A program made the position numbers and the translations under genes. A stretch of 18,764 nt of DNA from NCBI GenBank assembly GCA_947307375.1, contig CAMZIX010000013.1:1-18764 (forward strand), written 5' to 3'. This DNA comes from an uncultured Clostridia bacterium. GTDB lineage: Bacteria > Bacillota_A > Clostridia > Oscillospirales > Oscillospiraceae. Shown in pieces: positions 1-7,436 of the stretch. Position 1 is the first letter of the stretch; every line of letters begins with the position of its first letter. The notes beneath the pieces are model-generated. The model made no database searches. It saw nothing but the letters and a program-made list of their open reading frames with translations, and was not told where the DNA came from.

Positions 1-1137
1 TGGGTCAACGTCATCTGCGACATGCTGATCCCGCAGCGGACGACGATGGCCGGCTGGTGTGTGCTGTTGGCCGCGATCTATCTGCTTTTGTTGGCCGTGA
101 AGCGGTCGCTGAAGGGGAGCGGTCTGCGTGAGACCCTTGTTCTTGCCGTGCTGGCCTCCTCCATGCCGATGATCCACACCCATAGCTTTCTGGCGCTCGG
201 AATCCTTTCCGCTGTCTGGTTTTTCTCCGCGCTGCCCGAGGCAAAGCGAAACGGGACCGTATCCGTTTTGTTCAGGCACTATGTTTTTTACGGACTGATC
301 TGTCTGCTTCTTGCGGCGCCTCAGATCCTGAAATGGACGATGGATTCGGTGAGCACCGGGAATCTGTTGAAATGGAATCTCGGTTGGGTCGTCGGAGCCA
401 AGGGCGCTATCAGGAACTGGTTTTTGTTCTACACGATCAACTGCGGCGTCGTTTTTCTGGCGATGTGGCCGCTGCTTTTCTTCCTGCGCGGTGAAAAGCT
501 TTCGATCTATCTCGGCGCCGCAGCGATATTCCTCCTGTCCAACCTCGTTGCGTTTCAGCCGAACCTGTACGATAACAACAAGCTCCTGTATGTCTGGTTC
601 ATGCTGACCGATATCCTGGTCTGCGACTGGCTCTGCCGCGCCTTCTCTGACATGAAGCCGATAGGGCTGCGCCGTGCGCTGGCGCTTCTTCTTGTATTCC
701 TCGGCACCTTCTCCGGGATCTTGAGTCTTGGACGGGAGACGATCAGCAATTACCGTCTGCTCTCGGGAGAACAGGCGGCCGCCGCTGAATTTATCACGGA
801 GCATACGGAGCCGGACGCGCTCTTCCTCACAGCCACGAGCCACACCAACGCCGTCTCCGTGCTGACCGGCCGCAACATCGTCTGTGGCCCGGGCCTGTAT
901 CTGTACTTCCACGGCGTCAATTATCAGGCGCGGGAACAGCAGGTTTCGCGGATGTATCATGGCGGGGAGGAGTTCCTGCGGGGAGCCGAAGAGCTTGGCG
1001 TCGATTATGTATATATCAGCGAGTACGAACGCGCGAAGTATGTGATCGACGAAAACTGGTTCTCCGGGCATTATCCGCTGATTTACGATCAGGGTGGCAT
1101 CCAGATCTATCAGGTAACAGAAAAGCGCGCCGGTTGA
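1..1137 (+). CDS. Polytopic membrane protein, C-terminal part (5' end outside window)
   Basis: The reading frame is open from base 1 (WVNVICD precedes the first Met at base 22), so the gene begins upstream and only about 378 C-terminal residues are seen. It shows a series of hydrophobic membrane-spanning stretches, then a soluble tail of about 120 residues. The opening LIPQRTTMAG stretch and a tail containing DALFLTATSHTNAVSVLTGR resemble large multi-pass membrane proteins of the GT-C glycosyltransferase-like type, in which a soluble domain follows the helices. This is a loose resemblance from memory, not a firm family assignment. The substrate is unknown. The stop codon lies in the loop of the terminator that follows. 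No neighbour on the same strand is visible downstream, so it is the last gene of its transcript. Confidence 0.7.
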   Translation, partial: WVNVICDMLIPQRTTMAGWCVLLAAIYLLLLAVKRSLKGSGLRETLVLAVLASSMPMIHTHSFLALGILSAVWFFSALPEAKRNGTVSVLFRHYVFYGLICLLLAAPQILKWTMDSVSTGNLLKWNLGWVVGAKGAIRNWFLFYTINCGVVFLAMWPLLFFLRGEKLSIYLGAAAIFLLSNLVAFQPNLYDNNKLLYVWFMLTDILVCDWLCRAFSDMKPIGLRRALALLLVFLGTFSGILSLGRETISNYRLLSGEQAAAAEFITEHTEPDALFLTATSHTNAVSVLTGRNIVCGPGLYLYFHGVNYQAREQQVSRMYHGGEEFLRGAEELGVDYVYISEYERAKYVIDENWFSGHYPLIYDQGGIQIYQVTEKRAG

Positions 1138-1151
1138 ACCGGCGCGCTTTT
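1121..1151. terminator. Bidirectional intrinsic terminator
   Basis: A 14-bp perfect stem (1121-1134 with 1138-1151) surrounds a 3-base loop that is the TGA stop of the membrane protein. The stem begins with AAAA and ends with TTTT, so it can work in both directions. It separates the converging membrane-protein gene (+) and the polymerase/YolD unit (-). Confidence 0.85.
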
Positions 1152-1155
1152 CTTA

Positions 1156-1476
1156 TCAAAATGTCTGCAGATCCAGGATATCGTCCAGGGCGATCCAGGT
1201 TCCATCAATGAGGACGCTGCGCCCGGTCAGGTCGATCTTTTTTACCGTGCCGCTGAGCGCGGTGTACTGACGATTGGCGTAATAGACTGCGCAGACTTCT
1301 CGCCCCGGGCAGAGGGTGTGCAGCCTGCGGTCCAATTCGATCTGCGCGTCCTCGCCGAGGCAGACCCGATCCTCCGTCGGTCGGTTCCGCTCGTAAAGAG
1401 TATCGTTGAGTCCATCCAGCGCGGAGAAGGGCATAAACTGCTTGGCCCGCTCGGCGCGATCCATTTTTGCTCTCAT
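1156..1476 (-). CDS. YolD-like family protein
   Basis: A 106-residue protein that I recognise as YolD-like, from the N-terminal block RAERAKQFMPFSALDGLNDTL and the small beta-rich C-terminus. YolD-like proteins usually sit beside Y-family (UmuC/UvrX-type) polymerases and are thought to be functional partners, perhaps UmuD-like; their biochemistry is poorly known. I chose the start at 1476 because its ATG overlaps the polymerase stop as ATGA, and GGAGGA lies 8 bases upstream (1485-1490). The frame stays open further upstream to 1542, but that extension overlaps the polymerase gene and lacks a matching ribosome site. The overlap implies translational coupling. A bidirectional terminator follows directly. 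Confidence 0.85.
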   Translation of the reverse strand: MRAKMDRAERAKQFMPFSALDGLNDTLYERNRPTEDRVCLGEDAQIELDRRLHTLCPGREVCAVYYANRQYTALSGTVKKIDLTGRSVLIDGTWIALDDILDLQTF

Positions 1477-2735
1477 GCGCGATGTCCTCCGATCTGGCGG
1501 TTTCGTTCCGGGGCGGTGGCGCCCTCCTGCAGATCCATGCACTTGAGCAGCCCGTTTTTCCCGTATTTCCTGCGGATGCTTACGATGGCCGTCTGCAGCC
1601 GTTCCTCGCGCCGCTGTGCCTCTGCCCCCGTGAAGATATCATATTGTCGGGGCTGCCGATCCCGCACGCCTCCATAGCAGAGATTGATGCGCCGGATCGT
1701 ATCGTCACGCGCCATGATGCGGTCATAAAGCTCCTGCACGGTGTCTGCCAGCTGCCGTACGGAGCTGCTGTGCAGCTCCAGCATGATGCTTCCGTTCGCC
1801 GGTTTCTTTTCCGCGCGGTAGGCATAACCGAGCGAGAGCCCCACCGACTTGGCTTCCAGCCCCTGTTCAAAGAGCTCCAGCGCCAGATCCTCCGCCATCT
1901 CACGCACAACGATGCGGCCTTTCGGATAGTCGTAGTCGGAAGCCAGCACCTGGCCGCGCGTCAGGCTCCTGCTCTGCGGACGAAAGGCCTTGATATCGGC
2001 CATCGTGGTCGGCTCGCGCCCCCAGGCGTGGTCGATCAGCAGCTCGGCGTCAATGCCGAAGGTCTTGTAGAGCGCGTCCTCGTTGGCGTGGGCGACGCCG
2101 CCCATGTCGAAAATGCCCAGTCGCTCCAGACGCCGCTGCGTGCCCGGGCCGATCCGCCAGAAATCCGTGATCGGCCGGTGATCCCAAAGCTCCCGGCGGT
2201 AAGCTTCTTCGGTCAGGATGCCGATATGATCCGGCGTGCGCTTGGACGTGATATCCAGCGCGATCTTGGCGAGATAAAGGTTCGTGCCGAGACCGCAGGT
2301 GGCCGTCAGGCCGGTGCACCGATAGATCTCATGCAGCAGCGCCGAAGCAAAGGCCTTGGCCGTCAGGCCGCGCGCCTCATAGTAATCGGTGATGTCCATG
2401 AACACCTCGTCGATGGAGTAGACGAAGATATCCTCCTCGGCTGCATAGCGCAGGTAAATACCGTAGATCCGCGCGGCATATTCCATATAGAGCGCCATCC
2501 GGGGCCTGGCCATGATATAGTCGATATGTCCGGGGATCTCAAAAACACGGCAGCGGTTGCGTACCCCCAGCGCCTTCATCGCCGGGGACACGGCAAGGCA
2601 AATGGTTTTTTCCGTCCGCTCCGGGTCTGCGACTACCAGCTTTGTCGTCAGCGGATCCAGATGGCGCTCCACACACTCCACCGACGCATAATAGGATTTC
2701 AGATCGATACACAAATAAATTCGTTCTTTGTCCAT
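1473..2735 (-). CDS. Y-family DNA polymerase (UmuC/UvrX-like translesion polymerase)
   Basis: A 420-residue translesion DNA polymerase that should copy past damaged template bases. The catalytic metal ligands are visible: Asp11 in CIDLKSYYASVE, and Asp109-Glu110 in VYSIDEVFMD. The aromatic steric-gate position falls at Tyr15/Tyr16. Helix-hairpin-helix and little-finger regions follow (TDFWRIGPGTQRRLERLGI near residues 190-210). The partner YolD and the length of about 420 fit the UvrX/YqjW-like group of Bacillota rather than DinB. Only a weak ribosome site (AGG directly before the ATG) is present, which suggests low translation. A consensus promoter inside a large inverted repeat lies about 45-70 bases upstream. 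No SOS box of the GAAC-N4-GTTC type was seen there. Confidence 0.92.
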   Translation of the reverse strand: MDKERIYLCIDLKSYYASVECVERHLDPLTTKLVVADPERTEKTICLAVSPAMKALGVRNRCRVFEIPGHIDYIMARPRMALYMEYAARIYGIYLRYAAEEDIFVYSIDEVFMDITDYYEARGLTAKAFASALLHEIYRCTGLTATCGLGTNLYLAKIALDITSKRTPDHIGILTEEAYRRELWDHRPITDFWRIGPGTQRRLERLGIFDMGGVAHANEDALYKTFGIDAELLIDHAWGREPTTMADIKAFRPQSRSLTRGQVLASDYDYPKGRIVVREMAEDLALELFEQGLEAKSVGLSLGYAYRAEKKPANGSIMLELHSSSVRQLADTVQELYDRIMARDDTIRRINLCYGGVRDRQPRQYDIFTGAEAQRREERLQTAIVSIRRKYGKNGLLKCMDLQEGATAPERNRQIGGHRA

Positions 2736-2751
2736 CCTGATTCACAACCTA

Positions 2752-2805
2752 AAAATATCCTGTTAAGATCAGTATCATCATTATACTATCTTAACAGGAT
2801 ATTTT
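2752..2805. repeat. 18-bp perfect inverted repeat around the polymerase promoter
   Basis: The arms 2752-2769 and 2788-2805 are perfectly complementary over 18 bp, with an 18-base spacer. The spacer itself contains AGTAT/ATACT, which can extend the stem with one bulged base. On the minus strand the arms bracket the -10 box: the first lies in the -35/-10 spacer and the second runs over the likely start of transcription. It may be a repressor operator, or the terminator of the upstream lplA gene (the minus-strand stem ends in TTTTT), or both. Confidence 0.8.
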
Positions 2806-2808
2806 CAA
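2780..2808 (-). promoter_or_regulatory. Vegetative-type promoter for polymerase/yolD unit
   Basis: On the minus strand TTGAAA (2803-2808), a 17-base spacer and TATAAT (2780-2785) form a near-consensus sigma-A promoter. Transcription would begin around 2773, giving a leader of about 38 bases before the polymerase ATG. Confidence 0.8.
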
Positions 2809-2828
2809 GTGTATATTTGTCTCTGCAA

Positions 2829-3824
2829 TCAATATAGCAGGAATTGGATCAGCGCATCTTTGCTCATACCGTGCAGATAGGGGCCCGGATCCAGATCGCC
2901 AAGCGCAGCGCGGAGCGCGTCCTCTCGCAGCTCCGTGCCGATCAGCCGTTCCGCCAGGCCGTCCGGCTCAAGCGTACTGAAAAAATCACCGCGGAAATTC
3001 AGCGTCCGAATGCGTCCCCTGTCCGTGGAAAGAAACGCGCTGACCGTGCCGCAGCCTTCGATCCGACGCTTTTTTTCCATGCTGCCGGCAGGGGAGCGGC
3101 CGTAGTTCCAGTCCCAGCAGGCATAGCGCTGCCGCCGGATCGCCTCGATGGCCTGCCGGTCCGCCTCGCTGAACACATAGGGCTCGCCGGGGTTCTCCCG
3201 AAGGATCTCCGCCAGCAGCTTTTCCCGGAATTCGCTCAGGCTCATCGGCTCGCGCAGGCAGGGGAGCAGATTGGTCACACGGCTGCGGACGGAAGAAACG
3301 CCTTTGCTCTGCAGCTTATCCGCGTCCGCATGCAGGGCGCATTCTACCGCGTCCAGATCCGAATCAAAGAGGATCGTGCCGTGATGCAGCACACGGCCCT
3401 GCCGCAGATACTGCGAGTTCCCGGAAAACTTTTTCCCGGCCAGCGTCATGTCGTTCCGCCCGTTGAGTTCGGCCGGAAGGCCGAGAGAATGGAGCGTCCG
3501 GATCACCGGACGGCAGAAAAGCTTCAGATCGATCGTCCCCAAATGCTCCGCGTCGGTGAAAAAGCTGAAGTTCAGATTGCCCAGATCGTGATAGACGGCG
3601 CCGCCGCCGGAAAGCCGACGTACGACCTGGACATGATGCTCCCTGACATATTCCGCGTTGATCTCCGCCAGGGTGTTTTGGTATTTTCCGATGATCACGG
3701 CTCCTGCGTTCTGCCAGAGCATCACATAGCTCCGATCACGCGGCAGGGCGTCGAAGATGTACTGCTCCGCAGCCAGGTTCCAGGCTGCGTCCGTCGTATC
3801 CAGATTCAGATAACAAAGTTTCAT
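2829..3824 (-). CDS. lplA: Lipoate--protein ligase A family
   Basis: A 331-residue enzyme of the biotin/lipoate ligase fold. It should activate free lipoate with ATP and attach it to lysines of lipoyl domains (2-oxoacid dehydrogenases, glycine-cleavage H protein). Seen motifs are RRLSGGGAVYHD (residues 69-80), the lipoate/ATP loop, and GKKFSGNSQ (130-138) with the conserved Lys near 132, followed by HHGTILFD. A C-terminal accessory domain of about 90 residues completes the usual LplA length. The start at 3824 is chosen for GGGAG six bases upstream and because MKLCYLN begins the conserved domain; a longer in-frame extension to 3872 lacks these. No lipoyl-dependent enzyme gene is nearby. It diverges from the cotJ genes. 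Confidence 0.92.
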   Translation of the reverse strand: MKLCYLNLDTTDAAWNLAAEQYIFDALPRDRSYVMLWQNAGAVIIGKYQNTLAEINAEYVREHHVQVVRRLSGGGAVYHDLGNLNFSFFTDAEHLGTIDLKLFCRPVIRTLHSLGLPAELNGRNDMTLAGKKFSGNSQYLRQGRVLHHGTILFDSDLDAVECALHADADKLQSKGVSSVRSRVTNLLPCLREPMSLSEFREKLLAEILRENPGEPYVFSEADRQAIEAIRRQRYACWDWNYGRSPAGSMEKKRRIEGCGTVSAFLSTDRGRIRTLNFRGDFFSTLEPDGLAERLIGTELREDALRAALGDLDPGPYLHGMSKDALIQFLLY

Positions 3825-3849
3825 ATCGCTCTCCCTTTGCATAGGATGG

Positions 3850-3867
3850 ATCGGGGCAAACCCCGAT
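3850..3867. repeat. Small hairpin in lplA-cotJ divergent spacer
   Basis: ATCGGGG (3850-3856) and CCCCGAT (3861-3867) form a 7-bp stem with a CAAA loop, midway between the divergent lplA and cotJ starts. It lies just upstream of the cotJ ribosome site. It could be a small operator or a leader hairpin; no T-tract follows, so it is not a terminator. Confidence 0.5.
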
Positions 3868-3889
3868 GCCATGAACTGGAGGAATCAAA

Positions 3890-4327
3890 TTGAACAGCAA
3901 TCAGAGGGATTATCGAACCGGCTCACTGCCGGCGCGCTTTCCTTTGGCGACGGCGCTCACGCCCATGCAGGACAGCGCCGAGCCCTCTTACGAGAGCAGC
4001 GAAGCGCTGAGCAGGGGAACACTTTTCCCCGGGCTCGACCTGCCGTTTATGCAGGTCGTCAACCCAGATCTGCCCGCATCGCCGATGACGGAGATGATGG
4101 CGATCGATTTCGTCGTTCACGAGCTTGGCCTCTATCTGGATACGCACGCCGAGGATGAAGAAGCGTTTTCTCTGTTCCAGAGCTTTCTGGCCATGCAGAT
4201 GGAAGCCCGCAAACGAATCGTCGAGCTCTGCGGCCCCATGATGAAAACCGACCTGCTCGGCGCAGAGCGCTACACCTGGCTCAGTGATCCCTGGCCGTGG
4301 GACTGCAGCGGGCGAAAGGAGAGATAA
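3890..4327 (+). CDS. CotJA-CotJB fusion spore coat protein
   Basis: A 145-residue protein that appears to join two normally separate coat proteins. Residues about 11-58 match CotJA: FPLATALTPMQ, then the EALSRGTLFPGLDLPF signature. Residues about 67-145 match CotJB: MAIDFVVHELGLYLDTH, then ERYTWLSDPWPWD near the C-terminus. The frame is continuous with no stop between the parts. The start is TTG at 3890, preceded by GGAGG six bases upstream. The stop is two bases before cotJC, so the two form an operon. In Bacillus, CotJ proteins are made in the mother cell during sporulation and enter the inner coat with CotJC. An internal ATG-ATG (codons 69-70) sits just after GGAG, so separate CotJB synthesis cannot be excluded. 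Confidence 0.85.
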   Translation: MNSNQRDYRTGSLPARFPLATALTPMQDSAEPSYESSEALSRGTLFPGLDLPFMQVVNPDLPASPMTEMMAIDFVVHELGLYLDTHAEDEEAFSLFQSFLAMQMEARKRIVELCGPMMKTDLLGAERYTWLSDPWPWDCSGRKER

Positions 4328-4329
4328 GC

Positions 4330-4923
4330 ATGTTTGTCTATGAAAAGAAGCTGCAGTATCCTGTCAGGATCAAAAATCCGAATCCCGCTCTGGCCAAATT
4401 CATTATCTCGCAGTATGGCGGACCGGACGGAGAGCTTGGTGCCTCGATGCGTTATCTGAGCCAGCGTTTTTCGATGCCTTACCCGGAACTGAAGGGTCTG
4501 TTGACCGACATCGGTACCGAAGAGCTGGGGCATCTGGAAATGGTCGGCACGCTCGTCCATCAGCTGACGAGAACCATGAGCCCGGAGGAGATCAAAAAAG
4601 CCGGCCTGGAGTGCTATTTTGTCGACCATACCGCAGGCGTTTATCCAACGGCCGCCTCAGGCTTCCCCTGGAACGCCGCGAGCATCGCGGTCAAGGGCGA
4701 CGTCATCACCGATCTGACCGAGGATATGGGCGCCGAACAGAAGGCGCGCACCACTTATGACAATATCCTGCGTCTTTCCGATGATCCGGACGTCAACAAC
4801 GTCATCCGTTTTCTGCGGGAGAGGGAAGTGGTGCACTTCCAGCGTTTCGGCGAGGGCCTTCGCCTCGCCATGGATAAGATGGACAGCAAAAACTTCTACG
4901 CGGTCAATCCTGCCTTCGACTGA
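4330..4923 (+). CDS. cotJC: Spore coat protein CotJC (manganese catalase family)
   Basis: A 197-residue ferritin-like protein of the manganese catalase family, expected in the inner spore coat, where it may break down hydrogen peroxide. Dinuclear metal ligands are visible: Glu35 in GPDGELGASMRYLSQR, Glu64/65 and His68 in TEELGHLEM, Glu136 in MGAEQKAR and His169 in EVVHFQRF. Length is usual for CotJC. AAGGAG lies eight bases before the ATG, inside the end of the fused cotJA-cotJB gene, and the two genes are two bases apart. A strong terminator follows, so this is the end of the coat operon. Confidence 0.95.
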   Translation: MFVYEKKLQYPVRIKNPNPALAKFIISQYGGPDGELGASMRYLSQRFSMPYPELKGLLTDIGTEELGHLEMVGTLVHQLTRTMSPEEIKKAGLECYFVDHTAGVYPTAASGFPWNAASIAVKGDVITDLTEDMGAEQKARTTYDNILRLSDDPDVNNVIRFLREREVVHFQRFGEGLRLAMDKMDSKNFYAVNPAFD

Positions 4924-4938
4924 ACGCGGAGATCATAC

Positions 4939-4980
4939 AGCCACGGGGCATCCGGCTGGATACTCCGTGGCTATTTTTTT
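4939..4980 (+). terminator. Intrinsic terminator of cotJ operon
   Basis: AGCCACGGGG (4939-4948) pairs with CTCCGTGGCT (4963-4972) with one G-T pair, followed by a run of seven T (4974-4980). The stop codon of the opposing peptidase gene lies in the 3' arm. Confidence 0.85.
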
Positions 4981-5654
4981 CGTATGTACAGGATATTGCT
5001 GACCAGGCGTGCGCTGTGATTTTTGACATAGTCCATGTATTCCTCGCGGCGAATGTAATACCGTCTGCCCCAGGATGCGATCTGCAGCCACTGCTCGTCC
5101 ATTCCGGTGATCGTTACATAGTGGGCGTGCGTCTGCGGACCGGGGACGTAGGCACCGTCAACACGCCGAACATAGAATCTCAGCTTATGATGATGCCAGA
5201 AAACAGGAAAGTTTGGCCCAACGGAGAAAATAACCGGAATATCCTGCTCCAGCATAGCCCGGATCGTCGTCCAGAGTTTGCCGTATGGCACGCCCCAAAG
5301 TGCCAGAAAGGGGATCCTGTTTTTGATGAAATAGGCGTTCATGCCGATCGCCAGACTCAAGCCGTTGATCCCATGTCCGGGGATCAGCGGGAAATATCTT
5401 TTCCGGAAAAAACGCAGGAGCGCCAGATACTGCTGTTGATCCATCGGCCAGGCATCCGGGAGGGAGATCGCCCGGCCGGTTTGTTCTGGTCCGCGGTGAT
5501 AGCGGGAGAGATAAAGAAACAGATCCAGCGCCGCAACCACGCCACAGCCGATGGTACGCTCTGTTTTATTGCCGGAGCACATCTGATTGCCGCCATAGCT
5601 GACATACGAACCGCTGGAGACCGATATATACGGATTTTTGAGCTGGACAGTCAT
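4971..5654 (-). CDS. Putative papain-like (C39-type) cysteine peptidase
   Basis: A 227-residue protein that I cannot name, but its pattern fits the C39/papain-like cysteine peptidase fold. Cys37 lies in TIGCGVVAALDLFLYL, at the start of a helix as in these enzymes. HAHYVTITGMDEQWLQIASWG (residues 176-196) carries the expected His on a beta strand, and ASWG replaces the common N/S-S-WG element. There is no signal peptide and no clear membrane segment, so it is probably cytoplasmic. AGGAAGAG lies eight bases before the ATG. It stands alone between the cotJ operon and the LCP gene. Fold assignment is moderately likely; activity and substrate are unknown. Confidence 0.6.
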   Translation of the reverse strand: MTVQLKNPYISVSSGSYVSYGGNQMCSGNKTERTIGCGVVAALDLFLYLSRYHRGPEQTGRAISLPDAWPMDQQQYLALLRFFRKRYFPLIPGHGINGLSLAIGMNAYFIKNRIPFLALWGVPYGKLWTTIRAMLEQDIPVIFSVGPNFPVFWHHHKLRFYVRRVDGAYVPGPQTHAHYVTITGMDEQWLQIASWGRRYYIRREEYMDYVKNHSARLVSNILYIRKK

Positions 5655-5758
5655 CCTTGTCTCTTCCTTTCATCGAATAATATCAGTATATCAGCAGTCG
5701 TCATTTTGTGCAAGCAAGCGTTGAAATTCTTATGTTCCTTAGTATATCGCGGATAAAC

Positions 5759-5787
5759 TTGAAAAAAGAAAATAATAGGTGTATAAT
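5759..5787 (+). promoter_or_regulatory. Vegetative-type promoter of the LCP gene
   Basis: TTGAAA (5759-5764), a 17-base A-rich spacer and TATAAT (5782-5787) form a near-consensus sigma-A promoter. The leader of about 70 bases contains a small ATTGG/CCAAT hairpin (5800-5813). The rest of 5655-5862 holds nothing else I recognise. Confidence 0.85.
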
Positions 5788-5862
5788 GCAGGCAGTTTTA
5801 TTGGAAAGCCAATATCATGATCCTATGATGGATTTATTCTATATATTTCGAGGAACTCACTT

Positions 5863-7383
5863 ATGAAAAAAAGCCGGCTGTTTTCCGTGATTGCTTTTCT
5901 GGTTTTGATTGCATGTCTGGCGCTGTTTGCATACCATGTGATTCAATCCCGGCTGATCCCCATGCGGCTGATGGTGCTTGTCATTATCCTTTTCATTATC
6001 GTGCTTTGCCTGTTGGCTCTGCTCGTTTTTCGCTCCAAACACAGCTTTTTGATCATTTTTGGCGGTATTCTGTGTCTTGCTCTCTGCCTGGTGCTTGTGT
6101 CGTCCGTTCTGTACCTCAATCGTGCTGTAAACGTCGCTCAGAATATTACCACAACCAAGACCGAAGTATCGACGATCAGCGTTTATATGCTCAGCGATCG
6201 TTCCGACGACTCGACGGCCCTGACCGCTGATATGACCTACGGAATCCTCGATCAGCAGGATCGGGCAAATACCAACCAGGTGGTCAAAACTCTGGAAGAT
6301 GAGTTCGGTCAATCCATTAAAATCAAAACATATGACGGCCTTTCCAAGCTTTTTGACGCTTTGATCACTCAGGACGTCGACGCCATTATTGTGAAAAGCG
6401 CTTTTCTGGATCTGTTCACCGAAACTGAGGGCTATGAGCATCTGCAGGATCAGCTTCGTGAGATCCGTAAAACACAGGTCATTTCCGAGATAAAAGAAAC
6501 CCCGCCTGTCCCGACGCAGATCCCGCAGGAGACCGCGGAGATCATTCCGCCCGAGGAAGAAGTGAAGGATTGCTTCGTCGTCTATTTCAGCGGGATCGAC
6601 ACGCGCGGCGAAGAGATGATCGAAAAAAGCCGTTCCGATGTGAATGTCCTCGCGGTTGTCAATCCGTCTACACATCAGATCCTGCTGCTTACAACCCCCC
6701 GTGACTATTACGTCATGATGAAATTCTCGGACCCCGACTTTTATGCAAGAGACAAGCTGACCCATGCCGGCATGTACGGCGTGCAGGTATCCATGGATAC
6801 CCTGGGTCTGCTCTACGACGTCAATGTCGATTATTACTTCCGCGTCAATTTCGCCGGCTTTGTCGATATTGTCGATGCGTTGGGCGGCGTGACGGTTGAC
6901 GTTGAAAAAGAAATGTGGACGTCGATCGGCCCGCAGGATTATCATTTTGCCGAAGGCCCCAATACTTTGAACGGCGATCTGGCCCTTGCGTTCGTCCGTG
7001 CCCGCAACAATATCGGCGATCAGCAGCGCGGTCGCAACCACATGGCTTTTATCAAGGGTGTGATTGAAAAAGCAACCTCCTCCGATATGCTTCTGCGCTT
7101 TGACGATATCCTCTCGTCCGTGGAAGGAAGCTTTGAGACCAGCATGCCCTATGATCTGATCAGATCCCTGGTTCGGAGTCAGATCGCAACCGGCCCCAAA
7201 TGGAATATCGTCAGCTATGCCGTGACGGGAACAGGAGCCAGCGCAAGTGTATATTCCATGGACATCGATGTGTTTGTCTTCCTGCCGGATGCCAATACGG
7301 TTAATACGGCAAAAGAACTGATTCAACAGGTATTGAACGGCGATGTGATCGCTCAGCCCGAAGAAACGCCATGCCCTTGGTAA
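5863..7383 (+). CDS. LytR-CpsA-Psr (LCP) family cell-wall glycopolymer ligase
   Basis: A 506-residue membrane protein that should transfer undecaprenyl-linked glycopolymers (teichoic acid or capsule-like) to peptidoglycan outside the cell. Three membrane helices lie at about 7-27, 36-57 and 63-84. An accessory domain (about 105-205) of the kind seen in CpsA follows, then a linker, then the LCP domain (about 238-405). Its signatures are LLTTPRDYYV (Arg280, Asp281), ARDKLTHAGMYG, FVRARNN and the GRNHMAFIK block with Arg389/Arg391, which bind the pyrophosphate. GAGGAA precedes the ATG. The gene is monocistronic: its own promoter lies upstream and a terminator follows. No polymer synthesis genes are adjacent. 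Confidence 0.93.
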   Translation: MKKSRLFSVIAFLVLIACLALFAYHVIQSRLIPMRLMVLVIILFIIVLCLLALLVFRSKHSFLIIFGGILCLALCLVLVSSVLYLNRAVNVAQNITTTKTEVSTISVYMLSDRSDDSTALTADMTYGILDQQDRANTNQVVKTLEDEFGQSIKIKTYDGLSKLFDALITQDVDAIIVKSAFLDLFTETEGYEHLQDQLREIRKTQVISEIKETPPVPTQIPQETAEIIPPEEEVKDCFVVYFSGIDTRGEEMIEKSRSDVNVLAVVNPSTHQILLLTTPRDYYVMMKFSDPDFYARDKLTHAGMYGVQVSMDTLGLLYDVNVDYYFRVNFAGFVDIVDALGGVTVDVEKEMWTSIGPQDYHFAEGPNTLNGDLALAFVRARNNIGDQQRGRNHMAFIKGVIEKATSSDMLLRFDDILSSVEGSFETSMPYDLIRSLVRSQIATGPKWNIVSYAVTGTGASASVYSMDIDVFVFLPDANTVNTAKELIQQVLNGDVIAQPEETPCPW

Positions 7384-7396
7384 TTGAATAAAAAAT

Positions 7397-7428
7397 GCCA
7401 GACGGTCAATGACCGTCTGGCTTTTTTT
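7397..7428. terminator. Bidirectional intrinsic terminator
   Basis: GCCAGACGGTCA (7397-7408) pairs with TGACCGTCTGGC (7410-7421), followed by seven T on the plus strand and preceded by A-rich sequence that serves as a T-tract on the minus strand. It ends both the LCP gene and the converging phosphofructokinase gene. Confidence 0.9.
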
Positions 7429-7436
7429 ATTTTATC

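Noticed and set aside
2736..2828. SOS (LexA) box before the translesion polymerase
   Set aside because: No GAAC-N4-GTTC or similar site is present; the inverted repeat there has a different sequence and much longer arms.
1467..2837. Long open frame on the plus strand opposite the Y-family polymerase
   Set aside because: It is antisense to a gene with clear catalytic motifs, has no recognisable domain, and arises from the GC-rich codon pattern of the real gene.
3821..3847. Possible sigma-E promoter for the cotJ operon (TCATATC ... CATAGGAT)
   Set aside because: The spacing from ATA to CATA is 14, shorter than the usual 16-18, and the -10 matches only the CATAnnnT core; it is too weak to list as a feature.
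2844..3893. Long open frame on the plus strand opposite lplA
   Set aside because: Antisense shadow: the minus-strand frame carries the full set of LplA motifs and a good ribosome site, while this one has none.
5857..7326. Nearly 490-codon open frame opposite the LCP gene
   Set aside because: No start signal or domain; the plus strand has a promoter, ribosome site, LCP motifs and terminator.
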